Position numbers and translations under genes: made by a program | In this document: piece by piece, positions 41,515 to 57,114 of the stretch | Numbering within the stretch: position 1 is the first letter of the stretch | Layout of the letters: each line of letters starts with the position of its first letter | The notes under the pieces: model-generated | The model's database searches: none | What the model was told of the DNA's origin: nothing | The model's input: the letters and a program-made list of their open reading frames with translations, nothing else | Assembly: GCF_007565055.1 (NCBI RefSeq) | Contig: NC_044566.1 | Coordinates: 99,525,797 to 99,589,796 of the forward strand | Reading direction: 5' to 3' | Source: Rhinopithecus roxellana | Lineage: Eukaryota; Chordata; Mammalia; Primates; Cercopithecidae | Length of the DNA stretch: 64,000 nt

Positions 41515-41780
41515 GCAAAGTGGTGAAGCGCATGGACTCTGGAGCCAGCATGCCTTGGTTGACATCCTAGCTCTGCTCCTCACTAATGCAACCTCATCAG
41601 CCATTAACTTGTCTATCCCAATTTAAATGAGCATAAACACACATACACAGTGTATATATAATGTGTATACACATATTTTTATACATATATATACACACAC
41701 ACAGAGTACAGAGTGTCTGGTACACAGTAAGTATTATACACTTGAAGTGTTAGCATATTACATGTTACTTGTGTTTAACC
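41515..41780 (-). mobile_element. MIR SINE, antisense, with internal CA/TA repeat
   Basis: 'gcatggactctggagccagc', 'gacatcctagctctgctcct', then an impure (TA/CA)n block at 41640-41703, then 'tctggtacacagtaagtatt'. Confidence 0.78.
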
Positions 41781-43196
<1,416 letters not shown>

Positions 43197-43227
43197 CCAG
43201 ATGGACTGACATCTTAACTGAACCTTT

Positions 43228-43263
43228 TCTCTCTCTCTCTCTCTCTTTTTTTTTTTTTTTTTT
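43228..43263 (+). repeat. (CT)n-(T)n tract
   Basis: 'tctctctctctctctctc' followed by about 18 T and 'ag'. It resembles a strong splice-acceptor tract, but no exon-like sequence follows. Confidence 0.95.
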
Positions 43264-43499
43264 AGGCAGAGGAGACATTTTTTGGAGACCCAAGGGAATA
43301 ATGTTTCTTGGGTACGAATCAGTTGCGGATAGTGCTCTAGGACTACCCACTGTTTAGAATATGGGAAATAAAGCTCCCAATAGTTATTATAACAATGTTA
43401 AAGGGAATCTGAGTACTAGAAGAAAAAAAGGGGGAAATTTTAGGATCGCTTACACTCTCAATGAACTGCATTTAAAACACCTTTTGTATGTCTCCCTCT

Positions 43500-44280
43500 T
43501 CTCCATTTCTCTGGGGTGCAGCTCAAGCAGGTCCCTCTACCCATGGACCCCTTCCTGTCTTTTCCTCACACAAGGCACCAGAGCTGTTCATGTCAGTGAG
43601 CTGCTCACGACTGCCACTGCCTTCTCACTGTCTCCAGGATGAAGTCCAATCTTCTGCGGGTAACACACCAACCTCTTTATAACCTGGCCTCAGCTAACAC
43701 CTTGAGCTGCTTTTCCACTCTATCTTATGCTGCCCAAACAAAATTTTTACTGTTTCTGGAACACTTCGTATACTAGATAAAAATGTAATATTTTATATTT
43801 GTAACTTATTTATTTTTGAATATGTAACACATTCAACATGTTTCACAATTCAAAATATATGGAAGGATTCAGTATGAAAGTTCTACAGTTCCCACTGTCC
43901 CCTTGGTTCCTAGTTGTCTCCAAAAAGGCAGTCAGTGTTTCCAGTTTCCATGCATTTGCTCATGCTGCGTGCTGTGCCCAGAGGCCTTCCTTGGCCCATG
44001 GAATTACTTTTTCCTCCTTCTTTAATGTTTGGCTTCAATGTCACCTCTTTTCAGTAGCTTTTTCTAAACCACTCACCCCCAAGCCAGAAGCAGGCTGTGT
44101 TCCTTCAGCACTTTATAAATACTCTGTCTTATAAAATCTTATACATTACACTCTGAGCTTTCCAGGGGCAGGCAGCATGTCTAATCATTCATCCTTAAAT
44201 GCTTAATTCCATGAAGTGGTTTTGACACATGCTATGTGTCCTCTCTACATGTTTACTGAATCAAATTCTCCTGTTTAAGG
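43500..44280 (+). mobile_element. L2 LINE 3' part, sense
   Basis: Clear L2 order: 'caggatgaagtccaatcttc', 'tttataacctggcctcagct', 'gcatttgctcatgctgcgtg', 'ccttccttggcccatggaat', 'aatgtcacctcttttcagta', 'gagctttccaggggcaggca'. The block 43740-43880 fits less well. Confidence 0.8.
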
Positions 44281-44502
44281 TCAATTCAACAAGTTTATCA
44301 AATTCTTATCTCAAAGTTTAGCAGCTTCTAAGACATTGTTTCTCAATGACTTTAAAGCTTCCTGGGAGAAACAAAACTAGTTATAATATGTAACATAGAT
44401 CATTGTTATAGACATTAGAGAAGTGAGAAATCAGCGTGGACTATAGCATTTGTTGAAGTTTGGAGGAGGATGGCTTAGAGCTTTTAAAAGATTAAAGATG
44501 TA

Positions 44503-44820
<318 letters not shown>

Positions 44821-44839
44821 TCATTGTATGTTTTATTTC

Positions 44840-45128
44840 ATTTTTTTCCAAGATGGAGTCTTGCTCTGTCACCCAGGCTGGAGTGCAATGGAACGATCTC
44901 GGCTCACTATAACCTCTCCGTTCTGGGTTTAAGTGGTTTTCCTGCCTCAGCCCCCGGAGTAGCTGAGATTACAGGCATGCACCACCACACCCAGCTAATT
45001 TTTGTGTTTTTAGTAGAGACGGGGTTTCACCATGTTGGCCAGGATGGTCTTGAAGTCCTGACCTCGTGATCCACCCACCTTGGCCTCCCAAAGTCTGGGA
45101 TTACAGGCATGAGCCACCGCACCCAGCC
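44840..45128 (-). mobile_element. AluS, antisense
   Basis: 'ttttttccaagatggagtct' to 'gagccaccgcacccagcc'. Lies about 45 bases from the preceding sense Alu, giving a head-to-head inverted Alu pair (44503-45128) whose transcript could fold back. Confidence 0.95.
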
Positions 45129-45886
<758 letters not shown>

Positions 45887-46459
45887 GAGAGTTCTCTCCT
45901 TAGAGTATTTAAATTTATTCTCTACATTGAATTTAATTTGAAACTCTAATTTCAGCTAAATGAAATTCTTACAAGTGTTTCCTTAAACTCTTTAAGAATC
46001 CTAATCTAATAACATGTTCAAACACATTACCTGCAATATAGTAAGGAACAAGAAGAAAGCACTGGCAGCGTTGGTAAACTGCAGGTACAAAAATTGAGGG
46101 AGAAATGACCACACACTGTACTTGGCTGTGCTGTAGGTGAAAAGCACAATTTTCTGTTGATATTCGGAACTCTAAAACAACTAGCAGAAAACAGGAAAAG
46201 TTAGTTATAAATCAAAAGTGGATTATAAATAAAACAGTTATAAAACACTGGTCCTTTTCTAGAGATATTTTGTCTTTTTTTGAAAGTACTCACTGTTACC
46301 TGAAAGCAATCTCAGAATAAAAGAATAGTCTTCCCCATTTCAGGAACTAAGTAGTATGTATAGAGTTAACATGGAAAACCAGGGGTCCAAGTCATAATAT
46401 CTAAACACATCCAAAGGGAAAGATGACAAAGAATACCATCTTTTATTTCACTAATGATT
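45887..46459. other. Unassigned non-coding DNA
   Basis: AT-rich; nothing recognised. Confidence 0.4.
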
Positions 46460-46650
46460 GAGACCATTCGTTCATTTATTCACTCTGCAAATATTTATTG
46501 AGTAGCTGCTGCATACCAGTATTTATCTAGGTGCTTGAGATACATCAGAGAAAACACAGAGATCCCTGCCTATCTGATAGAGCAATATAAACAATAATCA
46601 ATAAACATGATAAGTTAGGTGTACATATATGCTAAGGCAATAAGCAAGAT
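46460..46650 (+). mobile_element. Ancient L2/MIR-like relic
   Basis: 'ttcatttattcactctgcaa', 'atatttattgagtagctgct', 'gatccctgcctatctgatag' and 'aacaataatcaataaac' follow the same old repeat class as 30325-30640, better preserved. Confidence 0.55.
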
Positions 46651-46698
46651 TTATTCCACATTTTTCTATTAGCTTGTAATACTTATGAGAAGAGTCCC

Positions 46699-47001
<303 letters not shown>

Positions 47002-47109
47002 AAAACTCCTAACCAACCTCTGTCTTATAGTTTCAGAAGTAACAAGAGACATCAATTCTTCTCCCTTCTCTCTCTCTCATAGTTATTTTATTATTAAAAG
47101 GTATTTTAA

Positions 47110-47240
47110 ATCTGGGAGGCTGAGGCAGGAGGCTTGTTTGACCCCAGGAGTTGCAGGCGTCAGTAAGCTGTCATCGTGCCACTGCACCCCAGCCTGGGTG
47201 GCGAAGCAAAGCTCTGTCTCTAAAATAAACAACAAAAAAA
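47110..47240 (+). mobile_element. Alu right monomer (FRAM-type), sense
   Basis: Single arm: 'ctgggaggctgaggcaggag' to 'gcaaagctctgtctctaaaa'. Flanks both carry 'taaatct', a short target duplication, so it inserted as a monomer. Confidence 0.85.
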
Positions 47241-47959
47241 TCCTAAATCTATCTGCATCTAAATGACTAGATCATGTCACAGACAGAGAAAACCCCCATG
47301 GTATGTTTCTTTTTTTCTAATAATTCTGCTTTGTGTAACAAGTTTCTGGTTTAAAAATCAGAAAGACTAAAATCGAAACTGCATGCATCCCAAATTATCC
47401 CTGTGATGTGGGGTGGAGGATGGGGCAATAATATAGAACAGGATTCCGGATGAATTCTACAACATCACCTGGGTTTGGTATAGGTATAGAAAGCAAACAG
47501 GCTCATCAAGGGAAGGCCCGTGTCCCCGATTCTGCCTCTGAAAGGCAAGCCAGAGCCTGCACCGCTGCTGGACGGGCAATGGGTCTGAAGGGATCCCATT
47601 CAACTGTTGCTCCCATTCTGGTAGGAAAAGGGTGAGAACAACCTTGTCAGTAGGGGAATAGATAGAAAGCCAGGTCCCAAGAGTCATGGCTCAGGTGTCA
47701 TCTGTTTCCATGGGTTGTATGGAAAAGCCAGCTGCCCAGCTGTAGGCACCTTGAAGAGTGGGCTTTGGGTGCAGCGCTTTCAGTTTAAGGGGTGGACAGG
47801 GCAGAAGGAGTCTTAAACAAGCCGCAGGTCCTGGTTAGACAACCCAGAGTGAGCTTTCTGGGTCACTCAGATAATTCTGCTCACTGGATTGCAGAAAACA
47901 AAAAGAACAGCATGAAAGCTGCTTTTAAAAGAGAGAGAAAACATAATAACAGAACTGTT
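47241..47959. other. Unassigned non-coding DNA
   Basis: Nothing recognised; overlapping opposite-strand frames near 47450-47690 have no domain. Confidence 0.4.
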
Positions 47960-48092
47960 ATACATTATATAACAATAATGTATACATTACATATACATTA
48001 TATATAATATACATTATACATACTATATATACATTATATATACCAAATATGCATTATATATAATATACCAAATATACATTATATATAATAAA
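47960..48092 (+). repeat. AT-rich minisatellite
   Basis: Degenerate 'tatacattatatataa' repeats; the clearest units are two ~26-base copies starting 'accaaatat(g/a)cattata' at about 48041 and 48067. Probably expanded in an L1 A/T-rich tail. Confidence 0.85.
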
Positions 48093-48860
48093 TATAAGTG
48101 GCAGAAAACATAGAATGGATCAAAACACAAAACCCAACTTAAAAGAAATATTCCTACAAAATGTCTCAGAATAGTTCCAGGTAAATGGCTATCCAAATGT
48201 AGAGGAGGAAAATTAGGAAGAGAAAGAAATAAAATGAAGTAGTAAGAGTTTTCAGTATTAATACTGGACAACATTGAATTCAAACTCAAAAATATTAGGG
48301 AGAAAAAGAGGATCACCTTGTAAAGATTAAGAGGACGATCCACAAATGAAGATACAAGTGTGATAAGCCATTACGCATCAGTTAATACATTGGATATATA
48401 AGGTTTAAAAATGGAGGAAATAGAAGGAATGGACAGACACAAAATGGTGGGGAATACTGACATTATTCTTTCAGTCTTTGCCCAAATAAAAGGATATTTA
48501 AAATTTGGGTATTATAGTTAAAATACCATATATGTATTAGTCGAGAGAGGTGTGTGCATATTATTGTGTATTATCAAACCCTGTACCCTTAATAGAGAAG
48601 AATAAACATTCTTTCAAACATGGGAAATTTACAACAATCAACCAACAAATTTTCAAATAACAAAAATAACTAAATCTATGTTTCTCTGACCACAGTGCAA
48701 TAAAACTGGAACTAAATAACTGAAATAAAAACAAAAATAAAATAAAAACTATTTAGAAAGTATTAGATTTTCTGATTTTTTAGGAACTTAGATAAAACAA
48801 GAAATCAGAACTGCCAGGTGCTACAGTTCCAGTGTAAGAAAAGACAAATCAGTAGACCCT
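48093..48860 (+). mobile_element. Ancient L1 (L1ME/HAL1-type) ORF2 fragment, sense
   Basis: 'gcagaaaacatagaatggat', 'caaacatgggaaatttacaa', 'tttctctgaccacagtgcaa', 'taaaactggaactaaataac' match the endonuclease/early RT part of old L1 elements. No frame survives. Confidence 0.65.
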
Positions 48861-48959
48861 CGTTAACTACACTGAATGACACTGAAGTAGCAGATGGGGG
48901 TTTATATAACGTGGGGAAATCATTACAAATTACTTGGGGGTGAAATGACTAGTCAACGA

Positions 48960-49310
48960 ATTAGAAAATAAATTAAACTGGGTCTCTACCTTATACCTTA
49001 CACCAAAATAAGTTGCATCCGGAGGAAAGATTTAAAGTTAAAACAAAAAAGATTGCCTAGGGTTGGGGGGGTTGAGGGAAGTTGCAGTGCTGGGGAAACG
49101 GGGAATAATTGCTAATGGGTATGGGTGTGGAGTTTCTTCTTGGGGTAATGAAAATATTCTAAAATTGGTTGTGGTGGTGGTTGTACAACTGTGAATATAC
49201 TAAAAACCATCAAATCGTACACTTAAATTGGGTGAATTAAATGATATGTAAATTTTATCACAATAAAGCTGTTATAAACAAATTAATAAATTAATAAAAT
49301 TTTTAAAAAT
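48960..49310 (+). mobile_element. Ancient L1M 3' end, sense
   Basis: 'attgctaatgggtatgggtg', 'taatgaaaatattctaaaat', 'ggtggttgtacaactgtgaa', 'tatcacaataaagctgttat' are the L1M 3' UTR in order, with A/T tail at about 49290. Confidence 0.85.
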
Positions 49311-49471
49311 GAAACTGTGGAAACATTAGAAGAAAATAAGGATAACTGTTATCTAATCTTGGACTAGAGAACTCCGTTTTAACTTTGCAGAGAAACCAGA
49401 GAACACAACGGCAATGAGTGTAATTTGACTACAGTAAAAAAAATAAAAGTTCTGTTAAGAAAGAAATATGA

Positions 49472-50200
<729 letters not shown>

Positions 50201-50232
50201 AGAATAAGAGATAGCATACAGAGAGAAAGAGA

Positions 50233-50248
50233 TAGATGGATGGATGGC

Positions 50249-50306
<58 letters not shown>

Positions 50307-50405
50307 TAAGTATAAGTCGTTGGATGGTTAGACAGATGAATAGGTGGATGGAGAGATAGAAAGACAAATGGATGAATAGATGAGGGATGAATGGATAGAT
50401 AGAGA
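50233..50405 (+). repeat. (GATA/GATG)n tetranucleotide repeat
   Basis: Two GATG units, then about 16 near-perfect 'taga' units to 50305, followed by a degenerate GATG/GATA tail. Expected to be highly length-variable. Confidence 0.97.
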
Positions 50406-50699
50406 CTCCAGGACTCCAGGAAAGTAGGAGAGAGGAGCCAGGGAAGCTACAGTAACTCGGCAAACATTAAAGTACTTTCTCTCTGCAACACCTCCATAAG
50501 ATGATGACACAGTTTCGATGACTTGAGGTCTCTGCCTCTGCGTTCAAGTTTCAAGTTCCAAGGAGAGGGGATTGAAAGGGCTCACCTTGGGTCAGATGTC
50601 TATCCCTTAGGAATGATCAACTATGAGTAGCACATGTGTATATATGTGTACGTTGGGGCATTGAATTGACCATCCAGCCCCTGGAAGCTCGTTGTCAGC

Positions 50700-51150
50700 A
50701 TTCACACTTCTAGGAATTTACCATAACAAGATAGATAAATATCAAGTAAATTTAAATGTATGTAAAAAGTTATTTATCATAGTGTTAGGGTATCTGTGAA
50801 AGTTGGTCTATTTATAAATATCTACTAGTAAAAAATGGTTAAGAAAAGTATGATAATTATTCAATTGACTATCATGTAGTCACTAAAAATGACTATGCAG
50901 ATTTATATTGATTTACATGACATTGCTAAGTGATAAAAACAGGTTTTAGAACAATATTTGCAGTAGAATCCCATTACATAAAATTGCATATCTATATCTC
51001 TGTAGGTGAATGTGTGTGTGTGGGTATGTGGGGGTGTGTATTGAATTTTTAACAAATACGTCAAGTGGTTATTTCTATACAGTAGAATTTTAGGCAATAA
51101 TTATTTTTGTTTGCCTTTTTTTGTTTCAAGTTTTTTTCCCCATTATTCTG
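50700..51150 (+). mobile_element. Ancient L1ME 3' end, sense
   Basis: 'cacacttctaggaatttacc', 'gtagtcactaaaaatgacta', 'ttgctaagtgataaaaacag', then '(tg)n ggtatgtggggg' as in L1ME 3' ends. Confidence 0.65.
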
Positions 51151-52407
51151 AAGGTCCAATAGCTGAATTCCTATTTGAACTTCTTTTCTACCATCTCTAA
51201 TGTTCATAATTTATGATATAAACCTTATGTAACAAAGTCAATAATATGAACAGGGCTTGTTATTTACATTTAATATTAATATTTGAATATCAGCTTTCAG
51301 ATATTAGTATTCTTTATATGCTAAAATGTGATGAGCTAATAGAAGTATAAATATACTACAATAATTAATTATTGTGAAAGCTGTAAATTTTAACAAAAAA
51401 ATTGCTAAGGACTTCCAAATGTGTAAATATGAAAACAGTTTAATATTTAGTATAAACATTGTAGGTTTTGGCTACATAAACTTCAGGGACATTATATTGC
51501 CTTTGCGCCAAAATGTTCACAAAATTTGAAACAGCAATACATCATAGAAGATAGAAATTAGATTATTTCATCAATTGTAGTAGTTATAGGCTTAAATGGT
51601 GTATCAGTATTTTTAGTGTTAACATTAAAAATGTATTAAGTATTAAAAATTTATTAAGTATAATAAACATTATGAGTTGTTTTTAATTATCAATTCCATT
51701 TAGGCTAAGAATCTGAAAAATATCCTGCCTAGGGAATTCCTCAAATTTGAAGAGAATAAATTAAAAACAGAAATAACAAATTTTCCATCTCAAACTCCAA
51801 AATTATGTAAAGCAACACTCATGATATCCAGAAAATGCAAATACAATAAAGAACATAAGGAGTATATGAAAGGAAGAAAGCATTGAAGAAAAGTTAAGTA
51901 CTCGAAACACATTGTTTTTACTAACCATGCTTCGACATACAAGAATACGTAAAGAACTCAATTCCTTATATTTTTAGATTTGTAGAGGCTAAAATTTTAA
52001 ACAAAATCTTGTCGAAATTATTTCTATGATATAAACTATTGACCATTTCTACTCATTGAAAATTAAGAATTTTTGTCTGAACTACGAATCTTAGAAACAA
52101 TGCCTGTCTAGAAACAAAATATTGCTTAAATTCTTTTTTCTTGAAATAGATTGAGCTGTGCACAAAAAGTAAGTGATAATATTAAACATGTCAATTAAAG
52201 AGAGAATATACTTAGTATCAAAAATGTGCAGTTCGATAAACACAGACCCAACCTAGAAACTGTTGATTTTGAGGGCCTTCCCATACTATAATATCAAACT
52301 TTTTAACTTAACCTCACTACTTTTGACTTGGCTACTAGCTTTTATAATAGCATCATCATAATTTTATAAGATTATTAAAAGTTTTCTATTTTATTCTATC
52401 ACCTATT
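51151..52407. other. Unassigned AT-rich DNA
   Basis: A long AT-rich stretch with no recognisable repeat, gene or RNA; probably very old decayed transposon DNA. Confidence 0.4.
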
Positions 52408-52428
52408 TTATTATTATTATTATTATTT
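52408..52428 (+). repeat. (ATT)n microsatellite
   Basis: Six 'att' units forming the evolved tail of the following antisense Alu monomer. Confidence 0.9.
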
Positions 52429-52545
52429 AAGATATAAAGTCACTGTGTTGCCCCAGCTGGACTCAAACTCCTGGGCTCAAACGATTCTCCCACCTCAGTC
52501 TCTCAAGTAGCTGGGGCTACAGGCTTATGCCACTGCATCCAGCCT
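52429..52545 (-). mobile_element. Alu monomer (FLAM-type), antisense
   Basis: 'agtcactgtgttgccccagc', 'aactcctgggctcaaacgat', 'tatgccactgcatccagcc'. Old monomeric Alu. Confidence 0.85.
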
Positions 52546-52654
52546 ATCTTTTTTTTTGAACATTTGTCGACAATTCATGTAAACACTATTTTGCACATGG
52601 TGTGAGGTAGGACCCTAATATTATTCTACAAATTGTACTGAGACAATTGGATGA

Positions 52655-53062
52655 TGAATTGGTTGGCTAGAGTTGCCCTAACAAAATACTACAGACTAGG
52701 TGGCTTAAACAACCGAAACCTGTTTTCCTACATTTGTGGAGGCTGGACATCTGAGAGCAAGGTGTAGGCAGAGCTGATTTCCTTCCGAGGCTTCTCTCCC
52801 GGACTTAAAATGGTCTTCTCTCTGTGTCCTCATGTGGCCTTCCCTCGGGGCATGCAAGCTCCTGGTGTCTCTCTGGATGTCCTCAGATCCTCTTCTTATA
52901 AGGTCACCAGTCAGAATGGATTGAGGCTGACTTGAATAGACTCGTTTTAACTTAATTACCCCTTGGAAGACCCTATCTCCAAATACAGCCACATTGTGAG
53001 GCACTGGGGGCTAGGGCTTCAACATCTGCATTTTGGGGAAACAAAAATTCAGATGGCCATAA
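52655..53062 (-). mobile_element. MLT1 MaLR solo LTR, antisense
   Basis: 'ggctagagttgccctaacaa', 'agactaggtggcttaaacaa', 'cttcttataaggtcaccagt', 'taattaccccttggaagacc', 'caaatacagccacattgtga' in reverse MLT1 order, near full length. Confidence 0.88.
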
Positions 53063-53164
53063 AAAGAAAAAAAAAGTCATCCTCAGCCCTCTGATTTGAA
53101 ATGTCATTTTATTAATTTTAAATCTAATAATGAAAGTGAATCTATTTGTGTTTTCTCCATCTTG

Positions 53165-53715
53165 TCCCATGGACCTGTTTGATCATTTGTGTCTCAATAC
53201 CATATTAGTCGAATTGCTGCACCTTTGTGATGTGTTCTGATATCCGGATTAGCAAATCCCGTCTGTATTCTTTTATAACATTTTAAAAAATGTTCTCATT
53301 TAATCTTCTAGATATACTTTGCCTTTAACCTGTTAAATTTTGCATAATAAAAACTCCTACTGTGATTCTGAATAAAATGTTACGAACTGTATGAATGGTT
53401 TGGGTAAAGTTGACCTTAAACATCGTTGACTTTTTCCTTTCAAGAATATGAAGTCTATTTATTTAGGTCCCCTTTGTGTCCTTCAGTAAAGTGTTTTCGT
53501 TTTATTTATGAAAATATTATACGTATTGCTTTTTCCCCTAGGGCTCTACACGGCTTTGGTTGCTATTGCAAATAGCATATTTTTATTATGTTTACTTGTT
53601 GGTTGTTGTTAGTATATCTGTTGACCTTATATCTAACTTACTGAATTATCTTATTGGTTCTAGCACCTTTTATGTTTGAGTAGTTTGTGTTTTCTCTGCA
53701 ATTTTAGAACTTAAT
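53165..53715 (-). mobile_element. Old L1 ORF2 fragment, antisense
   Basis: Antisense of L1 reverse-transcriptase region: 'gtgtccttcagtaaagtgtt', 'tggttgctattgcaaatagc', 'ttggttgttgttagtatatc', 'aacttactgaattatcttat'. Coding capacity is lost. Confidence 0.8.
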
Positions 53716-54024
53716 TATGAAAGTGTGTCCTGAAAGCCTTCAGATGTTTTTGTCAGGTTCACCTCAACACACTCTTCCCCCTTTGCCCTGCCTAGTAGAA
53801 AATTCCATTGTGTCTTCTCTTTCGCTTTCTATTCCACTCAAAACCGCCTCCAATTAACTTCCAGGGACTCCAATGTGATGTTGTCAGTTGACCCAAGTCA
53901 ACCCCCAGATTTCTATTACTTTCATATACTGAGAAATTTAAATCTTCTGTCTAAACATTACCTATCTATGCTATGTGTATTATTTATAGTTTTATCTTCT
54001 GTATATTATGATGTTTTCACATCT
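53716..54024. other. Unassigned non-coding DNA
   Basis: Nothing recognised. Confidence 0.4.
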
Positions 54025-54490
54025 TAAAAACTCTTCTGACTGGTGAGAGACTGCCTTTCTAGGGCTAGCCAATTCTTAGAGACAGCTAAGGACTAGGCCA
54101 GAGCATGCCTTTGATACAAAATCTAACCAATGAAGAGTCACACCTCCTCTATCTGGCTTGTGCACCCCAGAAGGGGGTGCCTTCATCATCCCAGAGCCAT
54201 GTAACAGGCCACTAAAGACCACCCCTATAGCTTAGAACCCACCAGTATTATTCAAACTAGCCAGTCCTAAACTGGTCACCACGCCCTGCCCTGCTTTTCC
54301 TGGGGAAATCACAGTAAAGACTATAGCCTAAACTCTCCCTTTCTTTCTGTCTTCTGCCTCCTGAGGAAAACCTGGTACTTCCCCTGTGACCCTGCATGAC
54401 ACGTGCTGACATCTCTGTAACACCCGTGAGTGCAATAAACTCTGTCTCCCAGCACCTCTCCTGTGTCTCCTCTTTTGCTGCACCTGACTG
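54025..54490 (+). mobile_element. ERV1-like solo LTR, sense
   Basis: 'tgactggtgagagactgcct', 'ctaaggactaggccagagca', 'ccactaaagaccacccctat', 'gaaatcacagtaaagactat' and a polyadenylation signal 'aataaa' at 54434-54439 in 'gtgcaataaactctgtct'. The order is of a class I ERV LTR; subfamily not assigned. Confidence 0.6.
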
Positions 54491-54889
54491 ATCATCTCAT
54501 GGAGGAACACAGAACACTGTACCAGGGCAGAACTACTGTCAAAATGAAACATTCATTAAGGCATGTTTTTCCTCAGTGGAAGAGAAGACTATTTCCTCTG
54601 AGTAAATCTGCTTCTCTCCCAAGCCCGCAAGCCCCAGCTATTTTTAATTTGTCTTAGAATTCTACTATTTTGGCAAAACCAAACATTAGTGTGAGATATT
54701 AACAAAATAAGATTAAAAACCATTGAAGTTATGACAAAATTTAGCTAATATACTTTTAGAATGAAGAGCTATTTTAAGACTTGTTAAAGATAGCATGACA
54801 GTTTATGATTGACACCTGATTGTAATATTTACAACATCTCTGTAGCACATTGATTCCAACAGAAAGAAATATTTATTGATCAACTAATT
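54491..54889. other. Unassigned non-coding DNA
   Basis: Nothing recognised. Confidence 0.4.
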
Positions 54890-55130
54890 TTTGAATATTT
54901 GTTTTACTGTGGAAACTTTCAAATATATACAAAGATGGAGAGACTGGATAACGAAATCCCACACTTATCCCCAAGCTCCAACAATTATCAACTTGTGGCC
55001 AGTTTTATTTCGTCCGTACTCCTCACTTTACCACCGGACCTCTGCATTATTTTGAAGTAAGTCCCAAGCATCCTGTAATTTCATCAGTCAATACTTCAGA
55101 ATAAATTAGATGGATAATTTTAAAACTAGC
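54890..55130 (+). mobile_element. Old L1-associated interspersed relic
   Basis: 'actttcaaatatatacaaag', 'ccaacaattatcaacttgtg', 'gcattattttgaagtaagtc', 'gtcaatacttcagaataaat' match a frequent old L1M-linked repeat. Strand is not certain. Confidence 0.55.
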
Positions 55131-55224
55131 TTTACATATATATCTATATAAGCTATATGTATCCTACCCATAAGTATTTACATCTAAGAATGAAGATATA
55201 GGTAAATTCCTTAAATAAATTTCA

Positions 55225-55335
55225 AAAAGAAAGAGCACACACTAACTGTGTCCAGGGACCTGGGTTCACATCACTAACTCTGGAACCTGGGTTGCATCCC
55301 TTCACCTCTCAACACCTCTGCTTCTTCATGTTCAA
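55225..55335 (-). mobile_element. MIR fragment, antisense
   Basis: 'gtccagggacctgggttcac' and 'cacctctcaacacctctgct' follow reverse MIR order; abuts the L1PB insertion at 55336. Confidence 0.5.
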
Positions 55336-55912
55336 CCATTATGGAACACAGTACGTTGATTCCTTAAAGAGCTAAAAACAGAACTACCATTTGACCCAGC
55401 CATCCCATTACTGGATATACCCAAAGGAATATAAATTGTTCTACCATAAAGAAACACACACATATGCTCATTGCAACACTATTCATAATAGCAAAGACAT
55501 GGAATCAACCTAAATGTCCATCACTGGTGGACTGGATAAAAAAAATGTACTACATATACACCATGGAATACTATGCAGCCATAAAAAAGAGTAAGATCGT
55601 GTCCTTTGCAGGAACATGAATGGAACTGAATATCCTTAGCAAACTAACACGGGAACAGATAAACAAATACCACATGTTCTTGCTTACAAGTGGGAGCTAA
55701 ATGATGAGAACACACGGACATAAAGAGGAAAACGAGACACTGGGGCCTACTTAAGGGTAGGAGGGTGGGAGAAGGGAGAGGAAGAGAAAAAAATAATTAT
55801 GTACTATACTTTGTACTTAGGTGATGAAATAAGTACAATGAATCCCCGTGACAAGAGTTTCCCTATATAACAAACCTGCTCATGTACCTCTGGACCTAAA
55901 ATAAAAGTTTCA
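55336..55912 (+). mobile_element. L1PB/L1PA-type 3' end, sense
   Basis: 5'-truncated primate L1: 'gaactaccatttgacccagc', 'gaatactatgcagccataaa', 'gtcctttgcaggaacatgaa', 'aagtgggagctaaatgatga', 'cctgctcatgtacctctgg', A-rich end near 55912. Confidence 0.95.
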
Positions 55913-56433
55913 AAAAGAGAAAGAAAGCACTTTTCCTCATATGTATAGGTGTTGCTAAGGAGAGTTCTCTCTCTCAGTGGACTGCATGGTGACGGCTATG
56001 AACAGGAATAAATGACAGCAGAGGCCACTCAGGCAGATTGGCCCTTCCGCGTGAGGTAAAAACACATCCGATTCTTGATAGTGCACAGGAAAATTTAAAG
56101 TTCCTCAAAGGTTTGAGAAAACCACTGTAGCCTGAGTCACATGAGTTGGTCCATACGAAGTGTCGTTTTGGGGCAGGGGTAGGACCACATCTTCTTCCTC
56201 CTTTTCTCTTCCCAGCTACATATGCTTTTCTTATCTGATGAAGTTTTTGCAGAAAATGTTCTTACAGGGGTTGTTGACGTAAATGGTGTGGCATTTTGGC
56301 TCTTCGGAGCCTTGCATAGTTTGTAGCCAGCTCATCCTCTCCTTCACTTTCTGAATGCCCAAGGACAAATGAGTAGATCCTGCAGCCAGAAGGCACAGGG
56401 CACTACACAGAAATGCAAACAAAGGCAGACACT
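55913..56433. other. Unassigned DNA
   Basis: No repeat recognised. It contains the AG/GT-bounded open segment described at 56266-56402. Confidence 0.4.
56266..56402 (-). other. Possible exon-like segment (unconfirmed)
   Basis: On the minus strand a pyrimidine-rich run 'tgcctttgtttgcatttctg' leads to AG at 56404-56403, and 'cccctgtaag' supplies a plausible donor at 56265. The 137 bases between are open in two frames; one reads a short hydrophobic stretch then 'KVKERMSWLQTMQGSEEPK'. The track start at 56422 is TTG, not ATG. I recognise no family, and no other exon was found nearby, so chance is a real explanation. Confidence 0.15.

Positions 56434-57114
<681 letters not shown>

Noticed and set aside
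43228..43265. (CT)n-T tract ending in AG as a splice acceptor
   Set aside because: The following sequence shows no convincing open exon or donor; simple repeats ending in AG are common.
50233..50310. Regular short repeats as a CRISPR array
   Set aside because: Four-base microsatellite units with no unique spacers, in a primate genome.
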